Positions 43,301 to 50,618 of a stretch of DNA of 64,000 bases are shown here, piece after piece. The stretch covers positions 62,001 to 126,000 of the forward strand of contig NZ_LISX01000014.1 of assembly GCF_001905465.1 (NCBI RefSeq). The letters are read 5' to 3'. Position numbers and translations under genes: made by a program. The notes under the pieces were generated by a model. The model had not been told where the DNA came from. It worked only from the letters and a program-made list of their open reading frames with translations, and searched no databases. This DNA is from Kitasatospora sp. CB01950 (GTDB lineage Bacteria > Actinomycetota > Actinomycetes > Streptomycetales > Streptomycetaceae). Numbering within the stretch: position 1 is the first letter of the stretch; each line of letters starts with the position of its first letter.

Positions 43301-45034
43301 CGGCAGGTCGGAGGAGAACCGGGTGCGGTACTGCACCAGGCCGATGACGTACTGGTCGGCCTGCTTGCCGTCGGTGGTGACGGTCTCGGGCACCGCCTCG
43401 GGGATGAACTTCGCGGCCGGATCGGTGCTCGGGTCGGCGACTTGCTGGACGTCCGGGCAGCCGGCGCCGTTCGCGCCCGGGTTGCAGGTGGTCGGCAGCT
43501 TGTCCTGGAACTTCTTCAGGCCGGGCGTCAGGTATCCGGCGCCGGGGCTGGTGACGGTGATCGAGCTGATCGCGCCGAGGTTGGTCACGGCGGTCGCCTC
43601 GGCGCCCGAACCTCCGTTGCCGGTGGGGTCGTTGACGGCGACGTCCGGGGTGGAGGCGTAGCCGGAGCCGGGGGTGTCGACGGTGAGCGCCAGCAGCTTC
43701 AGGCCGCTGGCGGCGGCGGCCGGGGTGGCGCCGGGGATCGGGTCGGCCAGGGTGCCGTTGCGGACGGTGACGCCGGGCGCGGCGGTGTAGCCGCTGCCGG
43801 GGTCGTCGACGGTCACCTTGGCGATGCCGCCGCCGGGAGTGAGGTCGGCGGGGTCGACGTGGCCCTTGGCGACGGTGCCGTCCGGCTGGGCGGGCAGGTC
43901 GAAGTCGACGGTCGGCATGGTGTAGCCGGCTCCGGCGTCGGTGACGGTCACGTTCGCCACCCCGCCGGAGGCGGTGGCCGCGGCGCCGTTCCCGCCGCCG
44001 CCGGTGACGGAGACCGCGAAGCCGCCGTAGCCGCTGCCGCCCGCGCGGACCTGGTAGTCGACCACGCTGCGGGTCTGCTGGATGGCGGCGGTGGCGGTGG
44101 CGGCCGTGGTGCCGCCCTCGACGGTGACGGTGGTCGCGCCCTCGGCGTAGCCGTGGCCGGGCGCGGTCACCTCGATGCTCGCGATGCCGCCGGTGCGCGG
44201 GTCGACGGTGGCGGTGGCCTCCGCGCCGCTGCCGCCGGCGGCCGGCGCGACCTGCGCGCCGAAGGAGTACGTCCGGTCCTGCGTGGCGTGGCGCTCCCAG
44301 CCGGGGGCGCCGACGGTGAGGGTGGCGTCCTTGGCGGGGGCGGCTCCGGTCGGCGGGCTGGTGCTGTTGTCCGCGCCGGCCGGGTACACCAGGGTGTCGG
44401 TCGGGTGCTCCACGCCGGTGTCGACGGGGACGCCCTCGCCGTAGAAGGCGATCAGGTCGCCGGCCCGGACGGGCGTGTCCGGCATGTCGTAGGAGGTGAC
44501 CTCGCCGCCGGTGCTGCCCGGCGCGGGCACCGTGCGCAGCCCGCTGTCGGCGATGACCGTGTACTGGTCGGCGGTGCCGGTCGGGTGCAGCACGTAGCCG
44601 TGGAACAGGCCGCCCTCGGAGGTGCTGGGGCTGCCGCCCGGGGTGGTCTGGTTCCAGGTGCGGAAGCCCTTGAGGGTGCCGGCGGGCAGCGGAGTGCTCG
44701 TCAGGATGACGAGCACCGGCCCGAGTTGGCCCTTCGGGGTGGCGTAGTCGGTGGCGTAGGCCCGGGCGGTCAGCGGGTTGCCCACGGCCACGGTGGTGGT
44801 GCTGCTGTGGATGGCGACCTTGGCCCGGGACACCGTCAGCGGGCTGTTCGCCCAGTTCGGCCAGGGGCCGAAGTAGTGCGGGACCTTGGCCTGGTCGGTC
44901 GGCCCGGCCGGGGCGGCGGCCGCCTGCTGGGGCTGCGTCGGCGGCAGTCCGAGCAGGGCCGCCGCCACCATGGCCCAGACGCCGGCCATCGCGACGAGGT
45001 GCCGTCGCCCCCTCCTGGTGTGGCGCGTGAACAC
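40328..45034 (-). CDS. Very large secreted multicopper oxidase with internal repeats and FN3 domain
   Basis: The 1568-residue protein starts at GTG 45034 after GGGAGGAGGG. It has an Arg-rich signal peptide (residues 1-40). Residues 270-510 hold about six copies of a roughly 40-residue beta unit centred on PGSGY (GHGY, GSGY, GAGY). All four copper motifs are present: HLHGG near 705, HDHSYG near 778, HPMHFHLYD near 1325 and HCHILSHEEMDMM near 1430, giving type 1, 2 and 3 copper sites. A fibronectin type III domain (about 1455-1560) ends the protein. It should oxidise phenolic, metal or polymeric substrates outside the cell. Usual bacterial enzymes have 450-700 residues. It is divergent from a two-component system. 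Confidence 0.9.
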   Translation of the reverse strand: MFTRHTRRGRRHLVAMAGVWAMVAAALLGLPPTQPQQAAAAPAGPTDQAKVPHYFGPWPNWANSPLTVSRAKVAIHSSTTTVAVGNPLTARAYATDYATPKGQLGPVLVILTSTPLPAGTLKGFRTWNQTTPGGSPSTSEGGLFHGYVLHPTGTADQYTVIADSGLRTVPAPGSTGGEVTSYDMPDTPVRAGDLIAFYGEGVPVDTGVEHPTDTLVYPAGADNSTSPPTGAAPAKDATLTVGAPGWERHATQDRTYSFGAQVAPAAGGSGAEATATVDPRTGGIASIEVTAPGHGYAEGATTVTVEGGTTAATATAAIQQTRSVVDYQVRAGGSGYGGFAVSVTGGGGNGAAATASGGVANVTVTDAGAGYTMPTVDFDLPAQPDGTVAKGHVDPADLTPGGGIAKVTVDDPGSGYTAAPGVTVRNGTLADPIPGATPAAAASGLKLLALTVDTPGSGYASTPDVAVNDPTGNGGSGAEATAVTNLGAISSITVTSPGAGYLTPGLKKFQDKLPTTCNPGANGAGCPDVQQVADPSTDPAAKFIPEAVPETVTTDGKQADQYVIGLVQYRTRFSSDLPPTLVRGYVQLSTDAVPGRRVPLYNELMDGTRQQLPYTGVAAPQWMGPLIAATKDRPVRIVFRNLLPTGAAGDLFLPVDSTGMGAGMGPMTMPAPGNSSTVTDEVRNPSCTDAKSGCYTDNRANLHLHGGITPWISDGTPHQWITPAGEHTDWPQGVGVQNVPDMVDPAGATLCAAADDGCSTFYYTNQQSARLMFYHDHSYGITRLNVYAGEAAGYTITDDTEKALISSGTIPDASSTLPLLVQDRTFVPDDTQLKDQFDAGGDRVSYGQDPTWDAQRWGGKGSFWYHHVYMPAQNPGDPTGMSSYGRWMYGPWFWPPAGDTTYGPIPNPYHDPHCKLDDPTTWQYRAAPYCEPEQIPGTPNISMGMEQFNDTPIVNGVAYPKTTVQPKTYRLRLLNAANDRFFNFQWYTADSKQGDGTTEVALKPDELKAAQTDPNVSPTPVDANNPSAGPSWIQIANEGGFLPAPAVIDGQQPTTWITDPTRFDVGNVDKHSLTLAPAERADVLVDFSKFAGKTLILYNDAPAAYPARIASYDYYTGAPDLAPAGAPKILPGYGPNTRTVMQVTVADTKPAPAFNLARLQAAFRHHADGSGVFESGQNPIIVGQAAYNSAYGTSFANGSNCNTANTAVNTCDGLVRVNDTTAFNFNTLKAPTAKSTLTLQPKAIHDEMNATSFDAYGRMQATLGVEAQPPTPGAQNVTLYPYINPQTELIDGTALPRADTKVTPIGSTADGTQIWRFTHNGVDTHPMHFHLYDVQVLNRVTWDNIILRPDANELGWKDTVRMSPLEDTIVALRPVVPTAPFEVPNSVRLLDPAMPAGDTSMFNNVDPQGNGTAPITNQLVNFGWEYVIHCHILSHEEMDMMRPESLVLPPAKADGLSASVVGQGGNARVQLRWRDNSITETSFTVQRSTDGTTWTDVGTIASPLDRPNVHQDRTFVDMTSSPTNAYTYRVVALNTAGYGGQFPSMTAKSVSDPLQVPAAGGALRRIPA

Positions 45035-45357
45035 GCCGTCCCTCCTCCCTCTCGGCACCCGACCGCGTCGCGCGGGTCGGTCCCTTCCGGTGCGGCGGGA
45101 GCGGCGGTCTTCACGGGGGTGTGGACGGCCGTGCCGCCGGCCGGTCACGAGCTGCGGCGGTTGCGGGCCCAGTGTGCGGACGGCCGCCGGGCGGGCCGGG
45201 GAAGATGACAGTCTTGTCATGAGGCCGTCATGACGGCCCATCAGCTCCGCAGACCGCACACAAAGTGCGATAATCGTGCGCAACTTGAGGCGGCGGCTCC
45301 GGGCCTTGAGGCGGCGGCTCCGGGCGGAGTCCGGGACGCGGAAAGGCAGCACCGAGC
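45035..45357. promoter_or_regulatory. Divergent oxidase/two-component intergenic region with ordered repeats
   Basis: This 323-base gap contains three repeat elements. ATGACA/TGTCAT (45205-45220) is an inverted repeat with a 4-base spacer. GGCCGTCATGACGGCC (45223-45238) is a perfect 16-base palindrome that repeats the GTCAT core. A 21-base unit starting with CTTGAGGCGGCGGCTCCGGG occurs twice head to tail (45284-45304 and 45305-45325), just before the response-regulator gene. These are good candidates for operators of the adjacent two-component system. Confidence 0.6.
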
Positions 45358-46023
45358 ATGGCGCGACTGCTGGTCGTCGAGGACGAGGCACGCCTGCGGG
45401 CCTACCTGACCCGCACGCTGAGCACCGACGGCCACCTCGTCGACGGCGCCGGCACCGGCCCCGAAGCCGTCCGGCGCCTGCGCGAGGACGCCTACGACCT
45501 GATCGTGCTCGACCTGATGCTGCCCGGCTTCGACGGCTTCGAAGTGATGCGCCAGGCCTTCGAACTCCGCCCCGAACAGCGCATCCTGGTCCTCTCCGCC
45601 GTGGTGGACGTCGCCACCCGGGTGCGCTGCCTGCGCACCGGCGCCGTGGACTTCCTCGGCAAGCCGTTCGCCACCGCCGAGTTGATCGAACGGGTCCGCT
45701 CCCGGCTGCGCACCGCCCCCGTCGGCGCGCCCCAGCGCTGGCTGCGGGTCGGGAACGTCGCCCTCGACCTCGAACGGCAGGCGCTCGGCATCGACGGGCA
45801 GCAGATCCCGCTCTCCCACCGGGAGTTCATGCTGCTCGGCCACCTGATGCGACAGGCCGGACAGGTCTGCAGCCGGCACGAACTGCTGGCCGGCGTCTGG
45901 GGCTACAGCGACGACCTGGCCAGCAACGTCGTCGACGTGACGGTCCGCCGGATCCGCGGCAAGACGCCGCGGCCGATCATCGAGACGGTCCGCAACGTCG
46001 GGTACGCCTTCAGTGCCTGCTGA
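45358..46023 (+). CDS. OmpR-family response regulator
   Basis: The 221-residue protein has a receiver domain with VVEDEARLRAYL, the phosphorylated Asp in LIVLDLMLPG and the conserved Lys in FLGKPFATAEL. A C-terminal winged helix (LSHREFMLLGHLM, DVTVRRIRGK) follows. It is the DNA-binding partner of the overlapping histidine kinase. Divergence from the multicopper oxidase and the operator-like repeats between them suggest it controls that oxidase and itself; this is inferred from position. The signal is unknown. Confidence 0.92.
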   Translation: MARLLVVEDEARLRAYLTRTLSTDGHLVDGAGTGPEAVRRLREDAYDLIVLDLMLPGFDGFEVMRQAFELRPEQRILVLSAVVDVATRVRCLRTGAVDFLGKPFATAELIERVRSRLRTAPVGAPQRWLRVGNVALDLERQALGIDGQQIPLSHREFMLLGHLMRQAGQVCSRHELLAGVWGYSDDLASNVVDVTVRRIRGKTPRPIIETVRNVGYAFSAC

Positions 46024-47011
46024 CCGCCGTGGACGCGACCGCGCGCTCTTCGCGGGCTGGGTGCTGTTCGTGGCCTGCACCCAGCTGGTGCTGCTCGTCG
46101 AACCCCACCTGGAGACGGTGGCGTTCCACCTGGTGTGGATCAGCATGTCCATCGTCTACGGCTTCCAGTCCTGGTCCGCCCGCCGGACGGCCGCGGTGCT
46201 CACCACCGTCACCCTGGTCACCGGCGGCACCATGGCCGCCTACGCCTGGCACGGCCACCTCGGCTGGGACGAACTCGCCGAAGTCCCGCTGATGGCCCTG
46301 GTGTTCCTCGCCATGGCCTGGCACGTGCGCCGCCGCGCCGCCGCCCTCGCCGAAGTCCGCACCGCCGCCGAACGCGAACGCCGCGCCCAGCAGGACAAGG
46401 AACTGTTCGTCCGCACCTGCTCGCACGAGATGCGCACCCCCCTCACCGTCGCCCGCTGCTACGCCGAACTCGTCCAGGGCGAACTGCCCGCCGGGGCCGG
46501 GCGGGAGGACCTCGACGTGGTCCTCGACGAACTCGACCGGCTCGCCCGGCTGTCCGGCCGGCTGCTGGTCCTCGCCGACGCCTACCACCCCGCCGAACCC
46601 GAGCACGGCCCCGTCGACCTCGACGCGCTGGTGCACCGCACCGTCCAGCGCTGGCGGCCCGCGACCGACCGCCACTGGCACCTGGACGCGCCCGCCGTCC
46701 GCATCGAGGGCGACGAATCCCGCCTGGAGGCCGCCCTCGACGCCCTGGTGGAGAACGCCGTCAAGTACACCGCCCCCGGCGACGCCATCACGCTGCGCTG
46801 CCGCACCGCCCGGCACGGTGCCGAACTCGACGTCGAGGACACCGGCGTCGGCTTCGCCCACTCCCCCGCCACCGGCCTGGCCGGCACCGGCCTGGGCCTG
46901 GCCATCGTCCGCGCCGTCCTCGACGCCCACGCCGGCGAGCTCACCATCTCCCCCGCCCCGCACGGCGGTTCCCTGCTCCGCATGCGCCTGCCCGCGCCGC
47001 GCCCCGCCTGA
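46013..47011 (+). CDS. Sensor histidine kinase
   Basis: The 332-residue protein starts at GTG 46013, overlapping the response regulator by 11 bases. It has about four N-terminal membrane segments without a large extracellular loop, then the H-box TCSHEMRTPLTVARCY, N-box DALVENAVKYTAP, and the ATP-lid motifs DTGVGF and GTGLGLAIVRAVLDAH. It should phosphorylate the regulator encoded just upstream. The short loops suggest that it senses a membrane or intracellular cue. Confidence 0.9.
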   Translation: MPADRRGRDRALFAGWVLFVACTQLVLLVEPHLETVAFHLVWISMSIVYGFQSWSARRTAAVLTTVTLVTGGTMAAYAWHGHLGWDELAEVPLMALVFLAMAWHVRRRAAALAEVRTAAERERRAQQDKELFVRTCSHEMRTPLTVARCYAELVQGELPAGAGREDLDVVLDELDRLARLSGRLLVLADAYHPAEPEHGPVDLDALVHRTVQRWRPATDRHWHLDAPAVRIEGDESRLEAALDALVENAVKYTAPGDAITLRCRTARHGAELDVEDTGVGFAHSPATGLAGTGLGLAIVRAVLDAHAGELTISPAPHGGSLLRMRLPAPRPA

Positions 47012-47130
47012 CCGGCCGCCGGGCAGTGCGGGCGGCTCCGTCGGTGGCGGGGCGCGGGTACGGACGGGTCAGGTCGGGCGGGTCGGTTCAGGGGACGGAT
47101 CAATTCGGCGGGCGGGTCAGGTCGGGCGGT

Positions 47131-49080
47131 TCAGTTCAGCGGGCGGCACAGCAGCGCGTCCGGCACGCCGCCGTGGTTCCACTTCCAGGTGTAGGCGACG
47201 CCCGCCAGGTACTCGTTGTCGGCGCACTGGCCCTTGTAGAAGCCGGGCGCCCAGTCGCTGCCGGTCGAACCTCCGCCGGCGGGCCGGTTGTCGCCGCTGT
47301 CGAACCACACGTTGCGTCCGGTCAGGGGCAGCGCGGTGGCGGCGGGCGCGCACAGCAGGGCGGACATCGCGTTGCGGTTGACGCTGTAGCCGACGGCGAA
47401 GGTGTTGTCCGGGCACTGGAGCTTGTTGTAGCCGCTCGCCCAGTCCCCGTGGGTGACGTAGCGCTCGTCGGTGACGGTGGTCCAGGCGCCGGCGCCCTTG
47501 GCGGGCCGGCCGGCGTCGGTGCACAGGCCGCGGCTGTCGCCGCGGCCGAGGCCGGCCAGGCGCTGGGTGTCGGGGCAGTTGCCCTTGCGGTTGCCGTAGG
47601 ACCAGTCGGGCCCGGCCGGCATGGAAGCGGACAGGTTGGCGTCGTAGTGGTCGAGGTTGAGCATGTTCCAGCGCGGGCCGTCGGCGACCGGTCCGCTGCG
47701 GGCGGGCCCGGCGATCAGCTTGTTCCAGTCGGCGGCGCGCCAGTCGCCGGTGTCCATGACGCCGAGCCGGGCGCCGTCCGCCGTGTAGCTGACCATCGCC
47801 CAGTTGTCCTGCGGCGTGCCGGTGGAGTCGCTCCAGCCGACCAGCGGCCAGATCGCGAAGTCGGTGTCGTTGCGCACCAGGATGTCGGTGAAGGCGTCGA
47901 ACCAGGCGCGTTCGCGGGCGTCGACGGGGCCGCGGCCGGCGGCGCCGAACTCGCTGATCCACACCGGTGCGGTGAAGTGCTGGCCGGTGCGGGTGACGAA
48001 CAGCGCTTCCTCGTCGACGGCCTGGGCGAGCTGGTCGGGGGTGAGTTCCTCGTAGCGCGGGTCGTGGGTCTCGCCGGTGCCGGTGGCGCCGGTGTGCCTG
48101 GGGCCGGTGTAGCCGTAGAAGTGTGCGGAGTAGACGAGTTTGTCGGAGCGGATCAGGGTGTTGGACAGGGTGGCGACGGGGGTGAGCATCGGGCGCCAGT
48201 GCGAGGTCAGGTCGGTCGGGATGCCCTGCCAGTTGATGCCTTCCATGACGATCAGCAGGTCGGGGTCGGCCTGCAGGATCCGGTTGCCGGCGTCCTCCAG
48301 CGCCTGGTTGAGGTCGTGGTCGTCGCCCCAGCCCCAGTTGGCGTCGTTCCAGGTGTCGCGGCGGACCTCGTTGCGCAGGTCGGCGCCGACCACCCGCTTG
48401 TTGTCCTGGTACCGCTTGGCCAGGGACACCCAGTCGTCGATCCACTGCTGGGTGGACTGTCCGCTGTTCCAGCGTTCGTTGCCGTCCAGGCCGCAGCAGA
48501 ACCGGTAGCTGGTGGTGTGGTTGTTGAGGATCACCGCGAAGCCGTCCGCGGTCAGCGCCGCGACGACGGCGTCCATCACCTGCAGCGGGGTCTTCCCCCT
48601 GAGCTGCGGGTTGGCCGCGACGGCCGCGTCCGGGACGGCGGTGGTGTCGTGGACGAGCGCGTTGGCGAACGGCAGGCGGACGCTGTTCAGGCCCATGGTG
48701 TGGAAGTCGGCCAGGATCCGGGCGATCGGGGTCCGGTCCAGGCCCAGCGGAATGTTGTTCGACAGCTGCCGGGCCTGGTGGTTCGCCGGGTCGCGGACGT
48801 CGCCGCTGCCCTGCCAAGTGCCTTGGGCCCCGGCCCAGTTGCCGGACTTGAGCTTGAACCGGTCGCCGTTCGCATCGACGACGTACCGACCCCGGGTGGA
48901 CAGCGGTCCGGCCCAGGAGGCGGCGAGCTGCGGGCCGGTGAGGACGGGCGCCGCGGTCGGGCCGGCCGCAGTGGGAACGGTCGCGGCGGCCGCGGTGGGG
49001 GCGAGGGTGCCGAGCAGCAGGGCGCACGCCGCCACGAGGGCGGCGGACGCACACCGGAGCACGGTGGTGCGAGGTTTCAC
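47131..49080 (-). CDS. Secreted GH5-like glycoside hydrolase with C-terminal Cys-rich domain
   Basis: The 649-residue protein has a signal peptide (1-33, ending PTAAAA) and a GH5-type catalytic domain. DFHTMGLNSVRLPF leads to LRNEVRRDTW (acid/base Glu after Asn), and WISEFGAAG carries the nucleophile Glu; VYSAHFYGY gives the substrate His/Tyr. The last 150-200 residues contain several cysteines in repeats such as GNCPDTQRL, LQCPDNTFAVGY and GQCADNEYLAG, probably a carbohydrate-binding or adhesive module. It should hydrolyse a beta-glucan or mannan outside the cell. An ABC sugar-permease remnant lies directly upstream. Confidence 0.85.
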   Translation of the reverse strand: MKPRTTVLRCASAALVAACALLLGTLAPTAAAATVPTAAGPTAAPVLTGPQLAASWAGPLSTRGRYVVDANGDRFKLKSGNWAGAQGTWQGSGDVRDPANHQARQLSNNIPLGLDRTPIARILADFHTMGLNSVRLPFANALVHDTTAVPDAAVAANPQLRGKTPLQVMDAVVAALTADGFAVILNNHTTSYRFCCGLDGNERWNSGQSTQQWIDDWVSLAKRYQDNKRVVGADLRNEVRRDTWNDANWGWGDDHDLNQALEDAGNRILQADPDLLIVMEGINWQGIPTDLTSHWRPMLTPVATLSNTLIRSDKLVYSAHFYGYTGPRHTGATGTGETHDPRYEELTPDQLAQAVDEEALFVTRTGQHFTAPVWISEFGAAGRGPVDARERAWFDAFTDILVRNDTDFAIWPLVGWSDSTGTPQDNWAMVSYTADGARLGVMDTGDWRAADWNKLIAGPARSGPVADGPRWNMLNLDHYDANLSASMPAGPDWSYGNRKGNCPDTQRLAGLGRGDSRGLCTDAGRPAKGAGAWTTVTDERYVTHGDWASGYNKLQCPDNTFAVGYSVNRNAMSALLCAPAATALPLTGRNVWFDSGDNRPAGGGSTGSDWAPGFYKGQCADNEYLAGVAYTWKWNHGGVPDALLCRPLN

Positions 49081-49404
49081 GGAACGCTCCTGACGAGGGG
49101 GGAGAGGTGCGTCTGTCCTTGCGCGGTACGTGGTGCGGGTGGTGACACCGAGTCAGTCCCTGAGGCGGCTGGAGGCGATGTCCTCGACGATGTACCGCCG
49201 GGCGAGCAGAAACATGACAACCGGCGGTGTGACGGTGACCACAGCACCGGCGGACAGCGGTACGACGTGACACGCGGCGCTGTTGCGTGTCACGCCCGAC
49301 CGGCGGCCGCCGCACGGTGTGGCGACCCGCCGGGTGGCCTTCCCGCACGGGAAGCTTGGGGGTCGTGCGCGCAGCGGTGTGCGGGCGGGCGGGAGGAGAG
49401 CGGG
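49081..49404. other. Divergent intergenic region with a permease remnant
   Basis: This 324-base gap lies between the GH5 and phosphatase genes. It carries the 3' end of a sugar-permease gene (49153-49260) and the promoters for both neighbours. The ribosome-binding site GGGAGGAG before 49405 is clear. No other element was recognised. Confidence 0.55.
49153..49260 (-). pseudogene. Remnant: C-terminus of a carbohydrate ABC transporter permease
   Basis: About 34 codons ending in TGA read LSAGAVVTVTPPVVMFLLAR followed by RYIVEDIASSRLRD. This is the typical end of MalG/CebG-type sugar permeases (an AGxxxxxLPxxxxFLLAQRYxVEG pattern). Upstream in frame the membrane segments and EAA loop are missing. 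It is therefore a 3' fragment, located just before the GH5 gene in the same orientation, as if a cellobiose-type transporter operon had been deleted. Confidence 0.6.
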
Positions 49405-50559
49405 GTGCGGACCGACCGCAGTGAGGACGGCGCGGGCTACGGGGTCGGCAGGGCGGGGCGGGCGGTGTCCTTGGGCGCCGCCGCCCTGATGTACTGCGTG
49501 ATGGTCGGCCTCCAGTTCGCGCCGGACGGCTGGCAGACGCCGTCGGTGGTGGTCGCGGTGCCGGCCCTGGTGTCGATGGCCTTCCCGCCGCCGATGATCG
49601 TGGCCTCGGCGGCTCTCGCGATCGGCACCCGCTGGGCCTTCGTGCCGGACGAACCGGGCCGGGTCGGCGCCGCGATCGGCACGACCGCGGTGATCGTCGT
49701 CATCGCCGCGCTGGGCATCTACCTGGTGCACCGCCGCGAGCAGGCGGCCGCGCACCTGGTGGAGATCAGTTCGGTCGCCGAGGCCGCGCAGCGGGCGATC
49801 CTGCGGCCGCCGCCGCCCGTGGTCGGCCCGTTCCGCATCGCCGCCGCGTACCGGGCCGCCGCGCAGTACGCCCGGGTCGGCGGCGACCTGTACGCGGTGA
49901 CCGACACCCCGTTCGGCGTCCGCGCCCTGATCGGCGACGTCCGCGGCAAGGGCCTGGACGCCGTCGCCACCGCCGCCGTGATCCTCGGCTCGTTCCGCGA
50001 GGCCGCCCAGGACCACGCCCGGCTGACCGACCTCGCGGACCGGATGGACACCAGCCTGCGGCGCCACCTGACCGACTCGGAGGCGTTCGGAACGGCCTTC
50101 CTGGTCGAGATCGCCGCCGACGGAACCGCCCACGGCCTGTCCTGCGGGCACCCGCCGCCGCTGATCCTGCGCGGCACCCGCGTCGCCGAACTCCCGGTCT
50201 CGCCGCGACCGCCGCTCGGCCTGGGCGGCCCGGGCGGCCTCGGCGACGTGGACGACCCGCCGCCCGCCCCGGCCGTCCGCCTGTACCCGGGCGACACCCT
50301 GCTGCTGTACACCGACGGGCTCACCGAGGCCCGCGCCGCCGACGGCGCCTTCTACCCGCTGCTGCCCCGCCTGACCGCCCACCTGGAGTCGCACCCCGAC
50401 GGCCCCGACCCCGCCGCCCTGTTGGAGTGGCTCCACCGCGACTCCCGGGCCTTCGCCACCGGCGGCGCCGACGACGACGCGGCCCTGCTCGCGCTGGCCT
50501 GGCCGCCCGGTGCCACGCATCCCAGAAACCTGGGATATCCCGGGTGCGCACCGCTCTGA
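49405..50559 (+). CDS. SpoIIE/PP2C-family phosphatase with membrane N-terminus
   Basis: The 384-residue protein starts at GTG 49405 behind GGGAGGAG. About 100 residues form three or four membrane segments (MYCVMVGLQF, AVIVVIAALGIYLV), followed by a PP2C/SpoIIE phosphatase domain: ARVGGDLYAV and LIGDVRGKGLDAVATAA (metal-binding Asp), SCGHPPPLIL, LLLYTDGLTEAR and DDDAALLALAW. Such proteins dephosphorylate anti-sigma-factor antagonists in partner-switching networks. No anti-sigma or STAS gene lies nearby, so the target is elsewhere. Confidence 0.88.
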   Translation: MRTDRSEDGAGYGVGRAGRAVSLGAAALMYCVMVGLQFAPDGWQTPSVVVAVPALVSMAFPPPMIVASAALAIGTRWAFVPDEPGRVGAAIGTTAVIVVIAALGIYLVHRREQAAAHLVEISSVAEAAQRAILRPPPPVVGPFRIAAAYRAAAQYARVGGDLYAVTDTPFGVRALIGDVRGKGLDAVATAAVILGSFREAAQDHARLTDLADRMDTSLRRHLTDSEAFGTAFLVEIAADGTAHGLSCGHPPPLILRGTRVAELPVSPRPPLGLGGPGGLGDVDDPPPAPAVRLYPGDTLLLYTDGLTEARAADGAFYPLLPRLTAHLESHPDGPDPAALLEWLHRDSRAFATGGADDDAALLALAWPPGATHPRNLGYPGCAPL

Positions 50560-50618
50560 CAGGCTGGTCTGTCATGGACGCACACAGCGATGGCGCGTCG
50601 TGCGCATGAGGAGGTTTC

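Noticed and set aside
45284..45325. 21-base duplication as an insertion-sequence or attachment-site footprint
   Set aside because: The two copies are directly adjacent with nothing between them and no integrase or tRNA gene is present.
47012..49404. Open frame linking the histidine kinase region with the phosphatase
   Set aside because: It is the antisense of the GH5 gene and has no domain until the phosphatase proper, whose GTG 49405 has its own ribosome-binding site.
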